Part shown: in pieces, positions 36,846 through 43,691 of the stretch
How positions within the stretch are numbered: the first letter of the stretch is position 1
Layout of the letters: every line of letters starts with the position of its first letter
Source: Psittacicella hinzii
GTDB taxonomy: Bacteria > Pseudomonadota > Gammaproteobacteria > Enterobacterales > Psittacicellaceae
Length of the DNA: 47,136 nucleotides
NCBI RefSeq assembly: GCF_003585885.1
Contig: NZ_NRHC01000011.1
Coordinates: forward strand, 1 to 47,136
Direction of reading: 5' to 3'
Made by a program: the position numbers and the translations under genes
The notes under the pieces: model-generated
Told to the model about the DNA's origin: nothing
Databases searched by the model: none
What the model saw: the letters and a program-made list of their open reading frames with translations, nothing else

Positions 36846-37718
36846 TTATAAATGGTAGTAGATGCTCTCCTTTCTACTTGCAGATACATTTAAACCTACA
36901 TCTCTATGTAACATTTGCATATAACGAAATGCTTTAGCATTTAGATTTTGCTCTAGCATTTTCTTTGTAAGGTCTTCTATCTGTAATAACTGATTGTTAA
37001 TGTAGAAAAGCATATAAGGCGGTCTAATTAGCGTCATGAGCATAAGCATGTCTGCGTAATTAAATTCTCGACCTTGTTGAGAGTATCCTTTTAAGTTAGT
37101 GCCAAGATATGGCGGATCTAATAAGAAAATTACTTTATCCTTTTTAAATTCTTCTTTGTTTAAAATCTCTCTGAAGTCACATTGCACTATCTCAAGCCCC
37201 TCAAGGTATCCCGTGCAAGGATTAATTTGCTTTTGCGGGATACCATGATAGAGATCATTTAGATGATACAAGAATTCTTCTTTGTCTCTTGCAATACGAC
37301 CGGAGAATAAAAACCAACAAGAAAGAAAACGAAAGTTTAAACTACTCTCATCTTTAAGAGATTGATTATTAATATAATCTCTAATATCTGATAGGACTTT
37401 ACTATCGGTAATTTTCTCTTTATGTTTATAAGTTTTACCTTTTAAAATCTCTTTGAGATCTAACCAATTCTGCATGGCGACTGGTATTTTCTCCACCTCT
37501 TTAGCATAGTTATCAAAATCGTTGTAGATAACTCTAGCATTAGGATAGAGACGTTTTGCATTGTGAGCTAATAAACCTGAACCTCCAAAGAGGTCAATAA
37601 TGGTATAGCCGTCACCTTTAGCGTTGCCTATTGCTTTCTCTAAAAAGGATTTTAAATCTTGTAGAAAGTAGCGCTTTTGTCCATGAAATGGTACTGGCGC
37701 CTTGCTATAAGTTTTCAT
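36846..37718 (-). CDS. D12-class adenine-specific DNA methyltransferase, intact
   Basis: 290 residues, complete alpha-type order: N-terminal APVPFHGQKRYFL, SAM site IDLFGGSGLLAHNAKRLYP, then a target-recognition region, catalytic FLLDPPYLGTNLKGYS at about 200, and a C-terminal ASRKESIYYHL. Dam-like phage enzymes methylate adenine and protect against host restriction or time packaging. At the place where its neighbour has a G tract this one encodes KDESSLNF without a homopolymer, so it is stably on. 17 bases separate it from the phase-variable copy. No strong ribosome site is visible. Confidence 0.88.
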   Translation of the reverse strand: MKTYSKAPVPFHGQKRYFLQDLKSFLEKAIGNAKGDGYTIIDLFGGSGLLAHNAKRLYPNARVIYNDFDNYAKEVEKIPVAMQNWLDLKEILKGKTYKHKEKITDSKVLSDIRDYINNQSLKDESSLNFRFLSCWFLFSGRIARDKEEFLYHLNDLYHGIPQKQINPCTGYLEGLEIVQCDFREILNKEEFKKDKVIFLLDPPYLGTNLKGYSQQGREFNYADMLMLMTLIRPPYMLFYINNQLLQIEDLTKKMLEQNLNAKAFRYMQMLHRDVGLNVSASRKESIYYHL

Positions 37719-37740
37719 AGTTTGAATAAATAAAGTTTAG

Positions 37741-38040
37741 CTACTTGTTAGTTTTGTACTTTTCTTTTAGGAGGATATCTACAAGTGTGTTGTGTGTTAT
37801 GGCACACGTCCTTGACGCATTCTGCAAATGAATAGCGTATCTATATACATCTCCCCATGTAGATCCTTTAAAGTCAGGGACTACACAAATAGCTAAAAGT
37901 TCGTTAGGCAAGACCTCAATCACAGTTAACTGATTAACTGTGCTACTTGCTTGTTGTTGACTCGGTATTGTTCTCTGACAACCACTTAACAAGATTATCA
38001 GAGATAGGGATAGCAGAACATTGATTAACTTTAAGCTCAT
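37741..38040 (-). CDS. outer-membrane spanin lipoprotein Rz1-like
   Basis: 99 residues. A signal sequence with lipobox (ILLSGC, Cys at about residue 21) predicts an outer-membrane lipoprotein; the mature part is short and contains further cysteines. It overlaps the end of the Rz-like gene by 98 bases in another frame, the classic nested Rz/Rz1 arrangement. With Rz it would fuse inner and outer membranes in the last step of lysis. It is longer than lambda Rz1 and not Pro-rich. Confidence 0.8.
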   Translation of the reverse strand: MSLKLINVLLSLSLIILLSGCQRTIPSQQQASSTVNQLTVIEVLPNELLAICVVPDFKGSTWGDVYRYAIHLQNASRTCAITHNTLVDILLKEKYKTNK

Positions 38041-38338
38041 CGGATAGCAACTCTAGGGCGGACTGAAATGATTTGTTGAATTGTATTTTTTGATCATTAG
38101 CTTCTTGCAAAGCTTTCTGCATGTCGAGAATACGTTGACGCATTTCACTGGCATATCTTTGCTCTTGTTCAATCTGCTTGATATACTCACCGTTTAGTTT
38201 TGCTAATCGATAAATTTCTTCATTCTTATTAGTTGTTTGGTATTGGGTAATACCCACATACGCTAGCAAAATCATCATAATAAGAGAAGTCGCATTAGTC
38301 TGAAAGTACTTAGAGAATAACTTTAAAAAGCTAAGCAT
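37943..38338 (-). CDS. inner-membrane spanin Rz-like
   Basis: 131 residues: one N-terminal transmembrane segment (about 16-32, TSLIMMILLAYVGI) followed by a long periplasmic coiled coil rich in Glu, Gln and Lys. It overlaps the endolysin stop by 8 bases and contains the start of the Rz1-like gene. Role: inner half of the spanin complex. The function rests on topology and cassette order. Confidence 0.8.
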   Translation of the reverse strand: MLSFLKLFSKYFQTNATSLIMMILLAYVGITQYQTTNKNEEIYRLAKLNGEYIKQIEQEQRYASEMRQRILDMQKALQEANDQKIQFNKSFQSALELLSDELKVNQCSAIPISDNLVKWLSENNTESTTSK

Positions 38339-38882
38339 TGTTTAACTCCTCCGTAGAATGATAGAGTTTAACTTCATCATTTCTTCGATTAACCAAACCA
38401 CTTGATACCATACCGCTTACGTATCGCCATACTCTAAATTGCTTATCAACTTCAGGGCTATGAGGTTTTTTATTTAACACCTTTAGCAGAGTGCTAGTGC
38501 TAAATCTACCGATACCAATGTTATAAGCTAAGCTATAAAGAGCAGCTAATTGGTTTGAGTTTAATGTACGCTCTACTAAAAGCTCAATCTGTTTCGAAAG
38601 TTTATCAACATGCAATTTGATTAGCTCCATACCCTCCTCTTTAGTCATTGGGGTATTCTCATACTTAGCTAGAATTGCCTTATCTGTAAAGCCGTAGCCA
38701 ATAGTCCAAATACCTGCTTGATCCAGATATTTCTTTTCTCTAAACCCCTCCCACTTTGCAATAAATGGGACAGCTTTAGCTACAGCTAATTTTCTATTTC
38801 TTTCTTTATTTGCTTGAGCTCTAGCGTCAATCTCAGCTCTAATTAATTCTTCTTCATCGATGTAATTATTTGTCGTTGTCAT
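38331..38882 (-). CDS. endolysin, GH24 (T4/P1-type) lysozyme
   Basis: 183 residues. The catalytic core starts near residue 37 with FIAKWEGFREKKYLDQAG (catalytic Glu45) and IWTIGYGFT (T66 in the active site), ending GLVNRRNDEVKLY, the typical GH24 close. The first 36 residues are charged and form no signal-anchor, so release through the holin is expected, unlike SAR endolysins. It cleaves peptidoglycan glycan strands. It overlaps the holin end and the spanin start. Confidence 0.92.
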   Translation of the reverse strand: MTTTNNYIDEEELIRAEIDARAQANKERNRKLAVAKAVPFIAKWEGFREKKYLDQAGIWTIGYGFTDKAILAKYENTPMTKEEGMELIKLHVDKLSKQIELLVERTLNSNQLAALYSLAYNIGIGRFSTSTLLKVLNKKPHSPEVDKQFRVWRYVSGMVSSGLVNRRNDEVKLYHSTEELNNA

Positions 38883-39246
38883 CTTTACCTTTAAACTTTA
38901 ATTTTCTATCTATAAAAATATCGAACACTTTAGTAATCACTTTTTGCACAGCGCTAACTGTGCTATCTATCCCTGCATATCCAACTATGGCGGCCAATAC
39001 TGGTAAGTATTGCTCTGGTATACCATGGAGAATGCAAATTGGAGCGCCAATATAGACAGCGCTAAATATGAAGAGCACTTCATACCAATATTTAAGAATA
39101 GTTCGTTTTCCGTCCCTCTTGAACCTAAACAGGTAGAAAGCTACGCCAATAAGCGCCCATTTTAAACTTTGTAAATTAATAAAGAACTCGATAAAGGTCT
39201 GAAAGTCACTGAATACTCTAGGAAGTTCTACGCTTGTCGACTTCAT
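38866..39246 (-). CDS. holin (LydA / phage_holin_3_3-like)
   Basis: 126 residues with three predicted hydrophobic segments (about 28-45, 55-73, 82-102), a positively charged loop FRFKRDGKRTI, and PEQYLPVLAAIVGYAGIDS, the pattern of LydA-type holins. The C-terminus is Lys/Asp-rich. It overlaps the endolysin start by 17 bases. It would time membrane permeabilisation and lysozyme release. Confidence 0.78.
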   Translation of the reverse strand: MKSTSVELPRVFSDFQTFIEFFINLQSLKWALIGVAFYLFRFKRDGKRTILKYWYEVLFIFSAVYIGAPICILHGIPEQYLPVLAAIVGYAGIDSTVSAVQKVITKVFDIFIDRKLKFKGKDDNDK

Positions 39247-39520
39247 TTATATTTCTACTATTAGAGTTAAGGGATTGCTTGTGTATATGGGAGGATTTAT
39301 TTTTACTAGGTTTGAAATTTGTGAAATAAATACAACCAATTAAAACCACCATAACCACTACCTGATAATCATAATAGTTGTAGAAACCTACTAAGTAATA
39401 GTAAAGGTAGATAAAGAATTTAGAGGTAATCATGCCACTATCATAGTATTGTGATAATGGATAATAGATCCCAAATCTAACCACCTCCAACGTACAAATT
39501 AATTTCACTAGCTTGTTCAA
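39218..39520 (-). CDS. small membrane protein upstream of holin
   Basis: 100 residues with two hydrophobic stretches (about 30-48 Tyr/Phe-rich, and 54-68 VVVMVVLIGCIYF) and a polar basic C-terminus. The start is TTG with AAGGA ten bases upstream, and the end overlaps the holin start by 29 bases. Its place in the lysis cassette suggests an antiholin or second holin; no family was recognised. Confidence 0.5.
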   Translation of the reverse strand: MNKLVKLICTLEVVRFGIYYPLSQYYDSGMITSKFFIYLYYYLVGFYNYYDYQVVVMVVLIGCIYFTNFKPSKNKSSHIHKQSLNSNSRNINEVDKRRTS

Positions 39521-39623
39521 AGTAATACGTCCTTATAAATTTGTTGAGCTTGCCATTAGTAACCAGAGTAGCCACAATAAGGTACATAAACATATTAATA
39601 TAAGCTTTTTAACCCGCATAACG

Positions 39624-40451
39624 CTATGAATTATCTATCATAATATCATCGTAATACCCCCCCCCATGGGTAGATCCAAACCCCTTGTATGTGTTAAAAT
39701 CACGCAGTTGTTCGCAATCTATTGGGTACTTACCTAAAGCAATCATTAATTGAGCGTAGTTGAATTTTGAAGAGCCAAACATTATGAACTTATTTTTATT
39801 TTGAGTAATTAAGCTAATTAGCTTAACTAGATCCTCAATATTAAACTCACTCTTATAGGCGCTCTGACTTGTGAAAATATAAGGCGGGTCAATAATGAAC
39901 ATAACTTTTGAATACTCTTTATATTGCTCAATTAGTTCATCGTAATTTTGTCTGGTAATTTCTAAACCGTCTAAGTACTCGTATGCACTATAATTACCTG
40001 ACGTAATTACATTAAAAAATGCGTTCTTTTCAATATGCTCCCACGTAGTGGCGTTAATACTACTAAATAGTAAATTAGCGCCTAATGTAGGTATATCTAG
40101 ATAACCGTCGAAGTTCTTAATCTTATTGATAATCTCATCTTTATAATCGTCTAACCTTTGCTTAAAAGGCACCACATTGTGGTAAGTAGAATAAAGATCT
40201 TTTATCAATCTGTTTGTGTCTTCTATATGTAACAAACGCTCTTCATAGTTATCGAAGTCATTGTAAATAACTTTAGCGTTTGGTTTTAGACGTTTAGCAA
40301 TGTGAGCTAATAAACCAGAACCTCCAAAAAGGTCAACTATAATCCAATCTTGACCTTGGTCAGGTATCTTGTTTAATGCAAGCTTAAAATTATCTAACAT
40401 TCTCCTCTTTTGCCCTGTAAAGGGTAAAGGAGCCTTATTGTAAATCTTCAT
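39624..40451 (-). CDS. third D12-class adenine methyltransferase, with a 9-G tract near its end
   Basis: 275 residues. The N-terminal APLPFTGQKRRML and SAM site VDLFGGSGLLAHIAKR match the other two copies; the catalytic motif is FIIDPPYIFTSQSAYK. It is more divergent in the target-recognition region (about 70-150), suggesting another target or strength. Near the C-terminus the frame passes through nine G (39657-39665, encoding GSTHGGGYYDD); length change there would replace only the last nine residues. As sequenced it is intact. It begins the block that contains the lysis genes. Confidence 0.87.
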   Translation of the reverse strand: MKIYNKAPLPFTGQKRRMLDNFKLALNKIPDQGQDWIIVDLFGGSGLLAHIAKRLKPNAKVIYNDFDNYEERLLHIEDTNRLIKDLYSTYHNVVPFKQRLDDYKDEIINKIKNFDGYLDIPTLGANLLFSSINATTWEHIEKNAFFNVITSGNYSAYEYLDGLEITRQNYDELIEQYKEYSKVMFIIDPPYIFTSQSAYKSEFNIEDLVKLISLITQNKNKFIMFGSSKFNYAQLMIALGKYPIDCEQLRDFNTYKGFGSTHGGGYYDDIMIDNS

Positions 40452-40490
40452 TATGTTTGTTACTAATAAGCTAAAGCTTCGTTTGTTGAT
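40452..40490. other. start-proximal flank of the third methyltransferase
   Basis: Short non-coding run between the methyltransferase ATG and the repeat array. It contains AGCTAAAGCTT. No Shine-Dalgarno precedes the ATG. Confidence 0.3.
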
Positions 40491-40730
40491 TTGTAATTTA
40501 TTTTTTTTATTTTGTTTACAAATTTGTAATTTATTTTTTTTTACTAATTTGTAATTTATTTTTTAGACTAAGTTTATGATTTGTAATTTATTTATTTTAA
40601 ACTTAGTTTATTGATTTTTATTTCTTTTTAGCTTCGTTTGAAAGTTTGTAATTTATTTTTTTAGATTTCGTTTGCAAATTTGTAATTTATTTTTTAAATT
40701 TCATTTAGAAATTTGTAATTTATTTTTTAG
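40491..40730. repeat. AT-rich iteron-like array, about 33-bp period
   Basis: Seven copies of TTGTAATTTATTT(T) begin at about 40491, 40524, 40549, 40581, 40646, 40680 and 40713, with a degenerate one near 40611. Most intervals are 30-34 bp, about three helical turns, with A/T tracts in phase. It lies upstream of the methyltransferase and next to inverted DnaA boxes, so it looks like an origin-type iteron or curved-DNA array rather than coding sequence. Confidence 0.8.
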
Positions 40731-40734
40731 TTTT

Positions 40735-40867
40735 ATATCCACACAAATTAGCCTTAAGTTAAAAGATAAATTTATTAATAACCATAGCTAATCAGTTTAT
40801 AACTAAATTGAGCTCTAAGTTATTTTGTTAGTTTGTTTTTGTTAAAGGAGCAATTCTGTGTGGATAA
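40735..40867. other. inverted pair of DnaA boxes, replication-origin candidate
   Basis: TGTGGATAA at 40859-40867 is a perfect DnaA box (complement TTATCCACA). Facing it, ATATCCACA at 40735-40743 differs in one base. The outer arms TATCCACACA (40736-40745) and TGTGTGGATA (40857-40866) are a perfect 10-bp inverted repeat enclosing AT-rich DNA. Together with the iteron-like array this resembles a plasmid or phage origin. Confidence 0.5.
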
Positions 40868-40934
40868 GAAAAGAGGAAAATAAGTTATTAATGCTAAAGC
40901 AATAAAAGCTAAAGCAAGAGGAAATCTAAGTGGC

Positions 40935-41567
40935 TTAAGATTTCTTTTTAGTGTTTACTTTCATAGAGTGATCCAATTTAAAACGCTCTTCAAGTTTTAA
41001 AAGTTTACCCTCTGTATAAGCTTTAAGTTTTACTTTCATCTCTTTTGTAAGAGGGCGATAGTTTGCAACTTTAGCAGGGGCTTTTTTATTAGCTTTAGCT
41101 TTAGCTTTGCTAGCGCTCTTTGTATTTTCTTCTTTACTTATGGTTGCAACTTTAGTGATTTGAACGAAGCACTGGGCGGGTTTAGTCTTATCGATGATAT
41201 TTTCTATCTTGTAAATCGATAAACGAATAACTTGACTATCATCACACCATACACCTGCCTTGGTCATAGTATCGAAAAGCGTCTTAGTATAGGTATCGAA
41301 AAGCGTCTTAGTATAGTTATCTATATCTCTTCTAGTGTTATCACTTGGAGATAAGATAATATTGACTGCATATCTATTGTCTGGAATAGGCTCCTCCCAG
41401 AGTTGTTCTCTCATCTGTTTACGGATAAGAAAAATATGCTTATTTCTGAATGCTCTATATATAGGAGTAATTGCCCTATCTTTTTGTTTAGTCCCTTTTT
41501 TACCACGTGGACTTCGATAGATATACATCTGATTAGCAGTAACAGGGAAATCTAGCGTTAATAACAT
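40935..41567 (-). CDS. RusA-family Holliday junction resolvase
   Basis: 210 residues. Catalytic acidic residues: RRDIDNYTK (Asp pair) and GVWCDDSQV (DD) of the RusA fold, which resolves four-way junctions before packaging. Between them an 8-residue unit YTKTLFDT occurs twice in tandem, from a 24-bp DNA duplication at 41270-41317. The last 70 residues are a Lys/Ala-rich tail absent from E. coli RusA (120 residues). The ATG follows the terminator of the upstream RNA unit by 18 bases and has no Shine-Dalgarno, so expression should depend on read-through. Confidence 0.82.
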   Translation of the reverse strand: MLLTLDFPVTANQMYIYRSPRGKKGTKQKDRAITPIYRAFRNKHIFLIRKQMREQLWEEPIPDNRYAVNIILSPSDNTRRDIDNYTKTLFDTYTKTLFDTMTKAGVWCDDSQVIRLSIYKIENIIDKTKPAQCFVQITKVATISKEENTKSASKAKAKANKKAPAKVANYRPLTKEMKVKLKAYTEGKLLKLEERFKLDHSMKVNTKKKS

Positions 41568-41584
41568 ATTTAAATTTTTTCAAA

Positions 41585-41781
41585 CAAAAAACGGCTTACC
41601 GTTGTGCGATTAACACAAAGGTAAGCCGTTTTTTAATAACCTGTTTGTGAGACATTTAGAAGTCTTTTAAATAGCCAGAATTAAACTTGGGAGTCCCAAG
41701 CTTAACCTGACAGGTACTTCTACATTGGAAAATAATATTATAAATCAATAGAAAAATTATAAAACCATTATACTATCTTTC
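41585..41781 (-). ncRNA. candidate sRNA / leader RNA unit 1
   Basis: About 197 nt from a near-consensus minus-strand promoter to a strong terminator. It contains the stem TTAAGCTTGGG / CCCAAGTTTAA (41681-41705), matching the central stem of unit 4. The one non-Watson-Crick pair there is G-U on the minus strand but A-C on the plus strand, supporting minus-strand RNA. No ribosome site with an open frame is apparent. It ends just before rusA, so it may be a separate RNA or the leader of the late transcript. Confidence 0.6.
41586..41634 (-). terminator. terminator of RNA unit 1
   Basis: Perfect 15-bp stem (41586-41600 with 41620-41634) that includes the flanking A and T runs; the core is CGGCTTACC / GGTAAGCCG. 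The loop contains TGTGTTA on the minus strand, shared with the other three units. Confidence 0.92.
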
Positions 41782-41787
41782 TTTTTT

Positions 41788-41816
41788 AATATTATCATAT
41801 TCTGACAACTCTGTCA
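41788..41816 (-). promoter_or_regulatory. promoter of RNA unit 1
   Basis: On the minus strand TTGACA (41816-41811), a 17-base spacer, and TAATAT (41793-41788). This is a near-perfect sigma-70 promoter directed toward rusA and the late genes. Confidence 0.85.
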
Positions 41817-41947
41817 ATACGAAATTTAAACTTTTTTATACTTTTTTTAACAACCTCATACGTTGTAACCTAATAACAGTTTCTTATGAAGTAATGAATG
41901 ATTTAATAGCTCTGAAGTAATCAGAACAAGTCAGAATTATTTAAACC

Positions 41948-41989
41948 AAAAAAAACGGCTTAAATGTGCTACTAACACATTTAAGACCG
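41948..41989 (-). terminator. terminator of RNA unit 2
   Basis: Minus strand: CGGTCTTAAATGTG and CACATTTAAGCCG pair with a single bulged base, followed by eight T. The loop includes TGTTAGTA. Confidence 0.88.
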
Positions 41990-42143
41990 GAAGGACTTGA
42001 GAATTGTATGTAAAAAATTAAGAAAACAATGAATTTGAATAAAAATACTTCAAAGTATAAATTGATCAAAATGAATGCCCATAAAATTAAGAATAACCTT
42101 ATGATAAAGATAAGGAGAGTTTGATTTATAACTATGAAGATAA
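41948..42143 (-). ncRNA. candidate RNA unit 2
   Basis: Runs from a TATAAT at 42154-42149 on the minus strand, without a good -35, to terminator 2. It contains a CCTTAT / ATAAGG hairpin but not the central stem of units 1 and 4. The terminator and flank are closely related to unit 3 (GTCAGAA-TATTTAA-CC before the A run on the plus strand). The promoter is uncertain. Confidence 0.35.
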
Positions 42144-42264
42144 TACTTATTATATCCAATTTTTAATATCAGTTTAAAGTTTTTAATGATATTTAGACAA
42201 AATATCCAAGCGTTGTGTAAGTTTATTTTTAAAGGTTCAGAAATGGTCAGAAATATTTAAGCCT

Positions 42265-42302
42265 AAAAAAAGTCCTAAAAGTGTTATTAACACATTTAAG
42301 AC
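42265..42302 (-). terminator. terminator of RNA unit 3
   Basis: Minus strand: GTCTTAAATGTG pairs with CACTTTTAGGAC (one U-G pair and one mismatch), then seven T. The loop holds TTAATAA. Confidence 0.82.
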
Positions 42303-42387
42303 CGATTAGGAAATTTTTAGGGAATTTAAAACTTAAAAAATATAATAACTAAGAGAACTTAATTTAAATTTTCATTTGATAGTAATC
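42265..42387 (-). ncRNA. candidate RNA unit 3
   Basis: Possible transcript of about 120 nt between a TATAAT at 42399-42394 (minus strand, poor -35) and terminator 3. It could equally be read-through sequence from unit 4. Sequence downstream of the hairpin is homologous to unit 2. Confidence 0.3.
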
Positions 42388-42439
42388 CCTTATATTATAT
42401 TAAATTTAAAATTTAAAGGGGAAAGTTTTTATGATTTTT

Positions 42440-42666
42440 AGACAAAAAACGACCTACCGTCGTGTCTTAACACAATGGTAAGTCGTTTTAGATTAGTACT
42501 TTAATAAAAGTTCTCTTTACTATCCCATACTGCATTGCTTAGTTTAAGCTTGAGTATCTCAAGCCTAAACTCAAGAAGTATGTTAGTAAAAGAATTCTTA
42601 CACTTCACTAAAAAATATAAACAGAGGTTTTAATATACCATTATGGAGATAAATCAATATTAAACC
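42440..42666 (-). ncRNA. candidate sRNA / leader RNA unit 4
   Basis: About 227 nt from promoter 42673-42701 to terminator 4. A 14-bp central stem (42541-42554 with 42558-42571) has a 3-nt loop; its single irregular pair is G-U on the minus strand. An outer CATACT / AGTATG stem (42526-42531, 42577-42582) encloses it. The central stem and terminator match unit 1 in sequence and structure although the rest diverges, as expected for an RNA family. Confidence 0.6.
42444..42489 (-). terminator. terminator of RNA unit 4
   Basis: Minus strand AAAACGACTTACC / GGTAGGTCGTTTT forms 13 pairs including one U-G (a C-A mismatch on the other strand), followed by T residues. The same loop motif TGTGTTA occurs as in unit 1. 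Confidence 0.9.
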
Positions 42667-42672
42667 ATTACT

Positions 42673-42701
42673 AGAATAGCAAATTTATGTTTGCTTGTCA
42701 A
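42673..42701 (-). promoter_or_regulatory. promoter of RNA unit 4
   Basis: On the minus strand TTGACA (42701-42696), a 17-base spacer, and TATTCT (42678-42673). Strong sigma-70 match, directed left into the unit array. Confidence 0.82.
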
Positions 42702-43082
42702 CTCCTAATAATGTTATTTTTGTTTCAAAGCATGTGGGTGTTATGTTTTAGTTTCTTGTATCGATTGCTCTTGTTTATTAGCAAAGCTAGCTTAACAGTA
42801 ATAGCTTTAGCCCTTAAACTATAAGTTAGCTACTAATCTACTTTAGCATGTATTTACATGCTTAGCACAAGCTAAAGAAGTGTTATTAACCCTTGAAGTA
42901 TTATTATAGTAACTTTAGCTCTTTAGCGTTTTTATGAAAACTTTAGCACTGTTTGCGCTTCGCGCAATATGTAGCTTATTTGAGGTTTGCTTTCTAGTAA
43001 TCCTATTAATATAACTGGAGCTTAGTTTTTAAAGTTGCCAATCCAGCAATTTAGTCTGATCTTTGCTTGCCAAAAAATAGGC
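42702..43082. other. gene-free region upstream of RNA unit 4 with repeated CTTTAGC
   Basis: No gene seen. ACTTTAGC occurs at 42840-42847, 42912-42919 and 42940-42947, with CTTTAGC also at about 42815 and 42921. A palindrome AGCATGT-ATTT-ACATGCT lies at 42845-42862, and GCGCTTCGCGC near 42955. These could be regulator binding sites upstream of the sRNA promoter. Confidence 0.4.
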
Positions 43083-43130
43083 AAAAAAAGCCTCCCCCCT
43101 CCTCCGGACTTGAGAAAAGAAAAGGCTTTT
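43083..43130 (-). terminator. terminator downstream of ssb
   Basis: On the minus strand AAAAGCCT pairs with AGGCTTTT over a long loop with G-rich and CTT-rich sides that can pair further, then the T run continues to seven. Likely end of the ssb transcript. Confidence 0.55.
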
Positions 43131-43691
43131 ATAACGTCTCGGTCACTTAAAAAACGGCTCTGAATTAAAAGCCCTCAAATTCTCCTACATTTTACCACAA
43201 TTATCAGAGGATTAGCTCGATATCAGGCAGATTTCTCGAACTAATCGGTATCTAATTGATTGGGTAAAATTTTAGATCATAAGATACGCTTTTAATTAGT
43301 GACCGTTTATTAATTAAACGAAACAAGTCACAATCAAAACTATAAAATAAAGGTTTACAATGAGGCAAAAATTAAATCAATACTAGCTAACATTTAGTTA
43401 GCAATTTTAATCCCTAAAGAAGAACTTTTAAATATCAACTTACTCCCCTCGAATTTACTCCCCTCATGTTGTTTGTTAAAAAATTTTCTTCTGCATAAAA
43501 AAGCATAAGCATGTTACTAGGTTATTTATTTTTAGAGAGACCCATTAGGAGAAACGGAACTATAAAAAATCCACGAAATCGTTCTGTAACATGCTTAAAC
43601 TTCAAAATATTACTAAATAAGTAACTGTATTATCCAAACAACAAAGTATTAAGAAAAGAACTAAGAGTAAATTGAAGAAGCAAAATTGTAT
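43131..43691. other. gene-free trailer of ssb with inverted and direct repeats
   Basis: No convincing gene. It contains ATTAGCTCGA (43211-43220) / TCGAACTAAT (43236-43245), two copies of TTACTCCCCTC 15 bp apart (43440-43465), and the long inverted repeat described at 43507-43596. Confidence 0.4.
43507..43596. repeat. structured element with perfect 11-bp closing stem
   Basis: AAGCATGTTAC (43507-43517) is perfectly complementary to GTAACATGCTT (43586-43596). Inside, ACGGAAC and GTTCTGT can extend pairing with one wobble. The roughly 90-nt element could be a folded RNA in the ssb trailer or a paired protein site. No family was recognised. Confidence 0.45.

Noticed and set aside
40491-40730. 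CRISPR-like array
   Set aside because: The repeated unit is short and AT-only, gaps are not unique spacers of constant length, and no cas genes are present.
40844-40905. 15-codon plus-strand open frame starting GTG at 40858 after AAAGGAG
   Set aside because: A good ribosome site, but the frame is very short and overlaps the DnaA box; no conservation can be judged from one sequence.
41941-42159. 72-residue strongly hydrophobic open frame on the minus strand, possible small toxin or holin
   Set aside because: No Shine-Dalgarno, its ATG lies upstream of the likely transcript start, and the frame runs through terminator 2. The hydrophobicity is expected from T-rich sequence.
43507-43596. Retron msr/msd or group II intron remnant
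   Set aside because: No reverse transcriptase gene is present in the window and the inverted repeat alone is not diagnostic.
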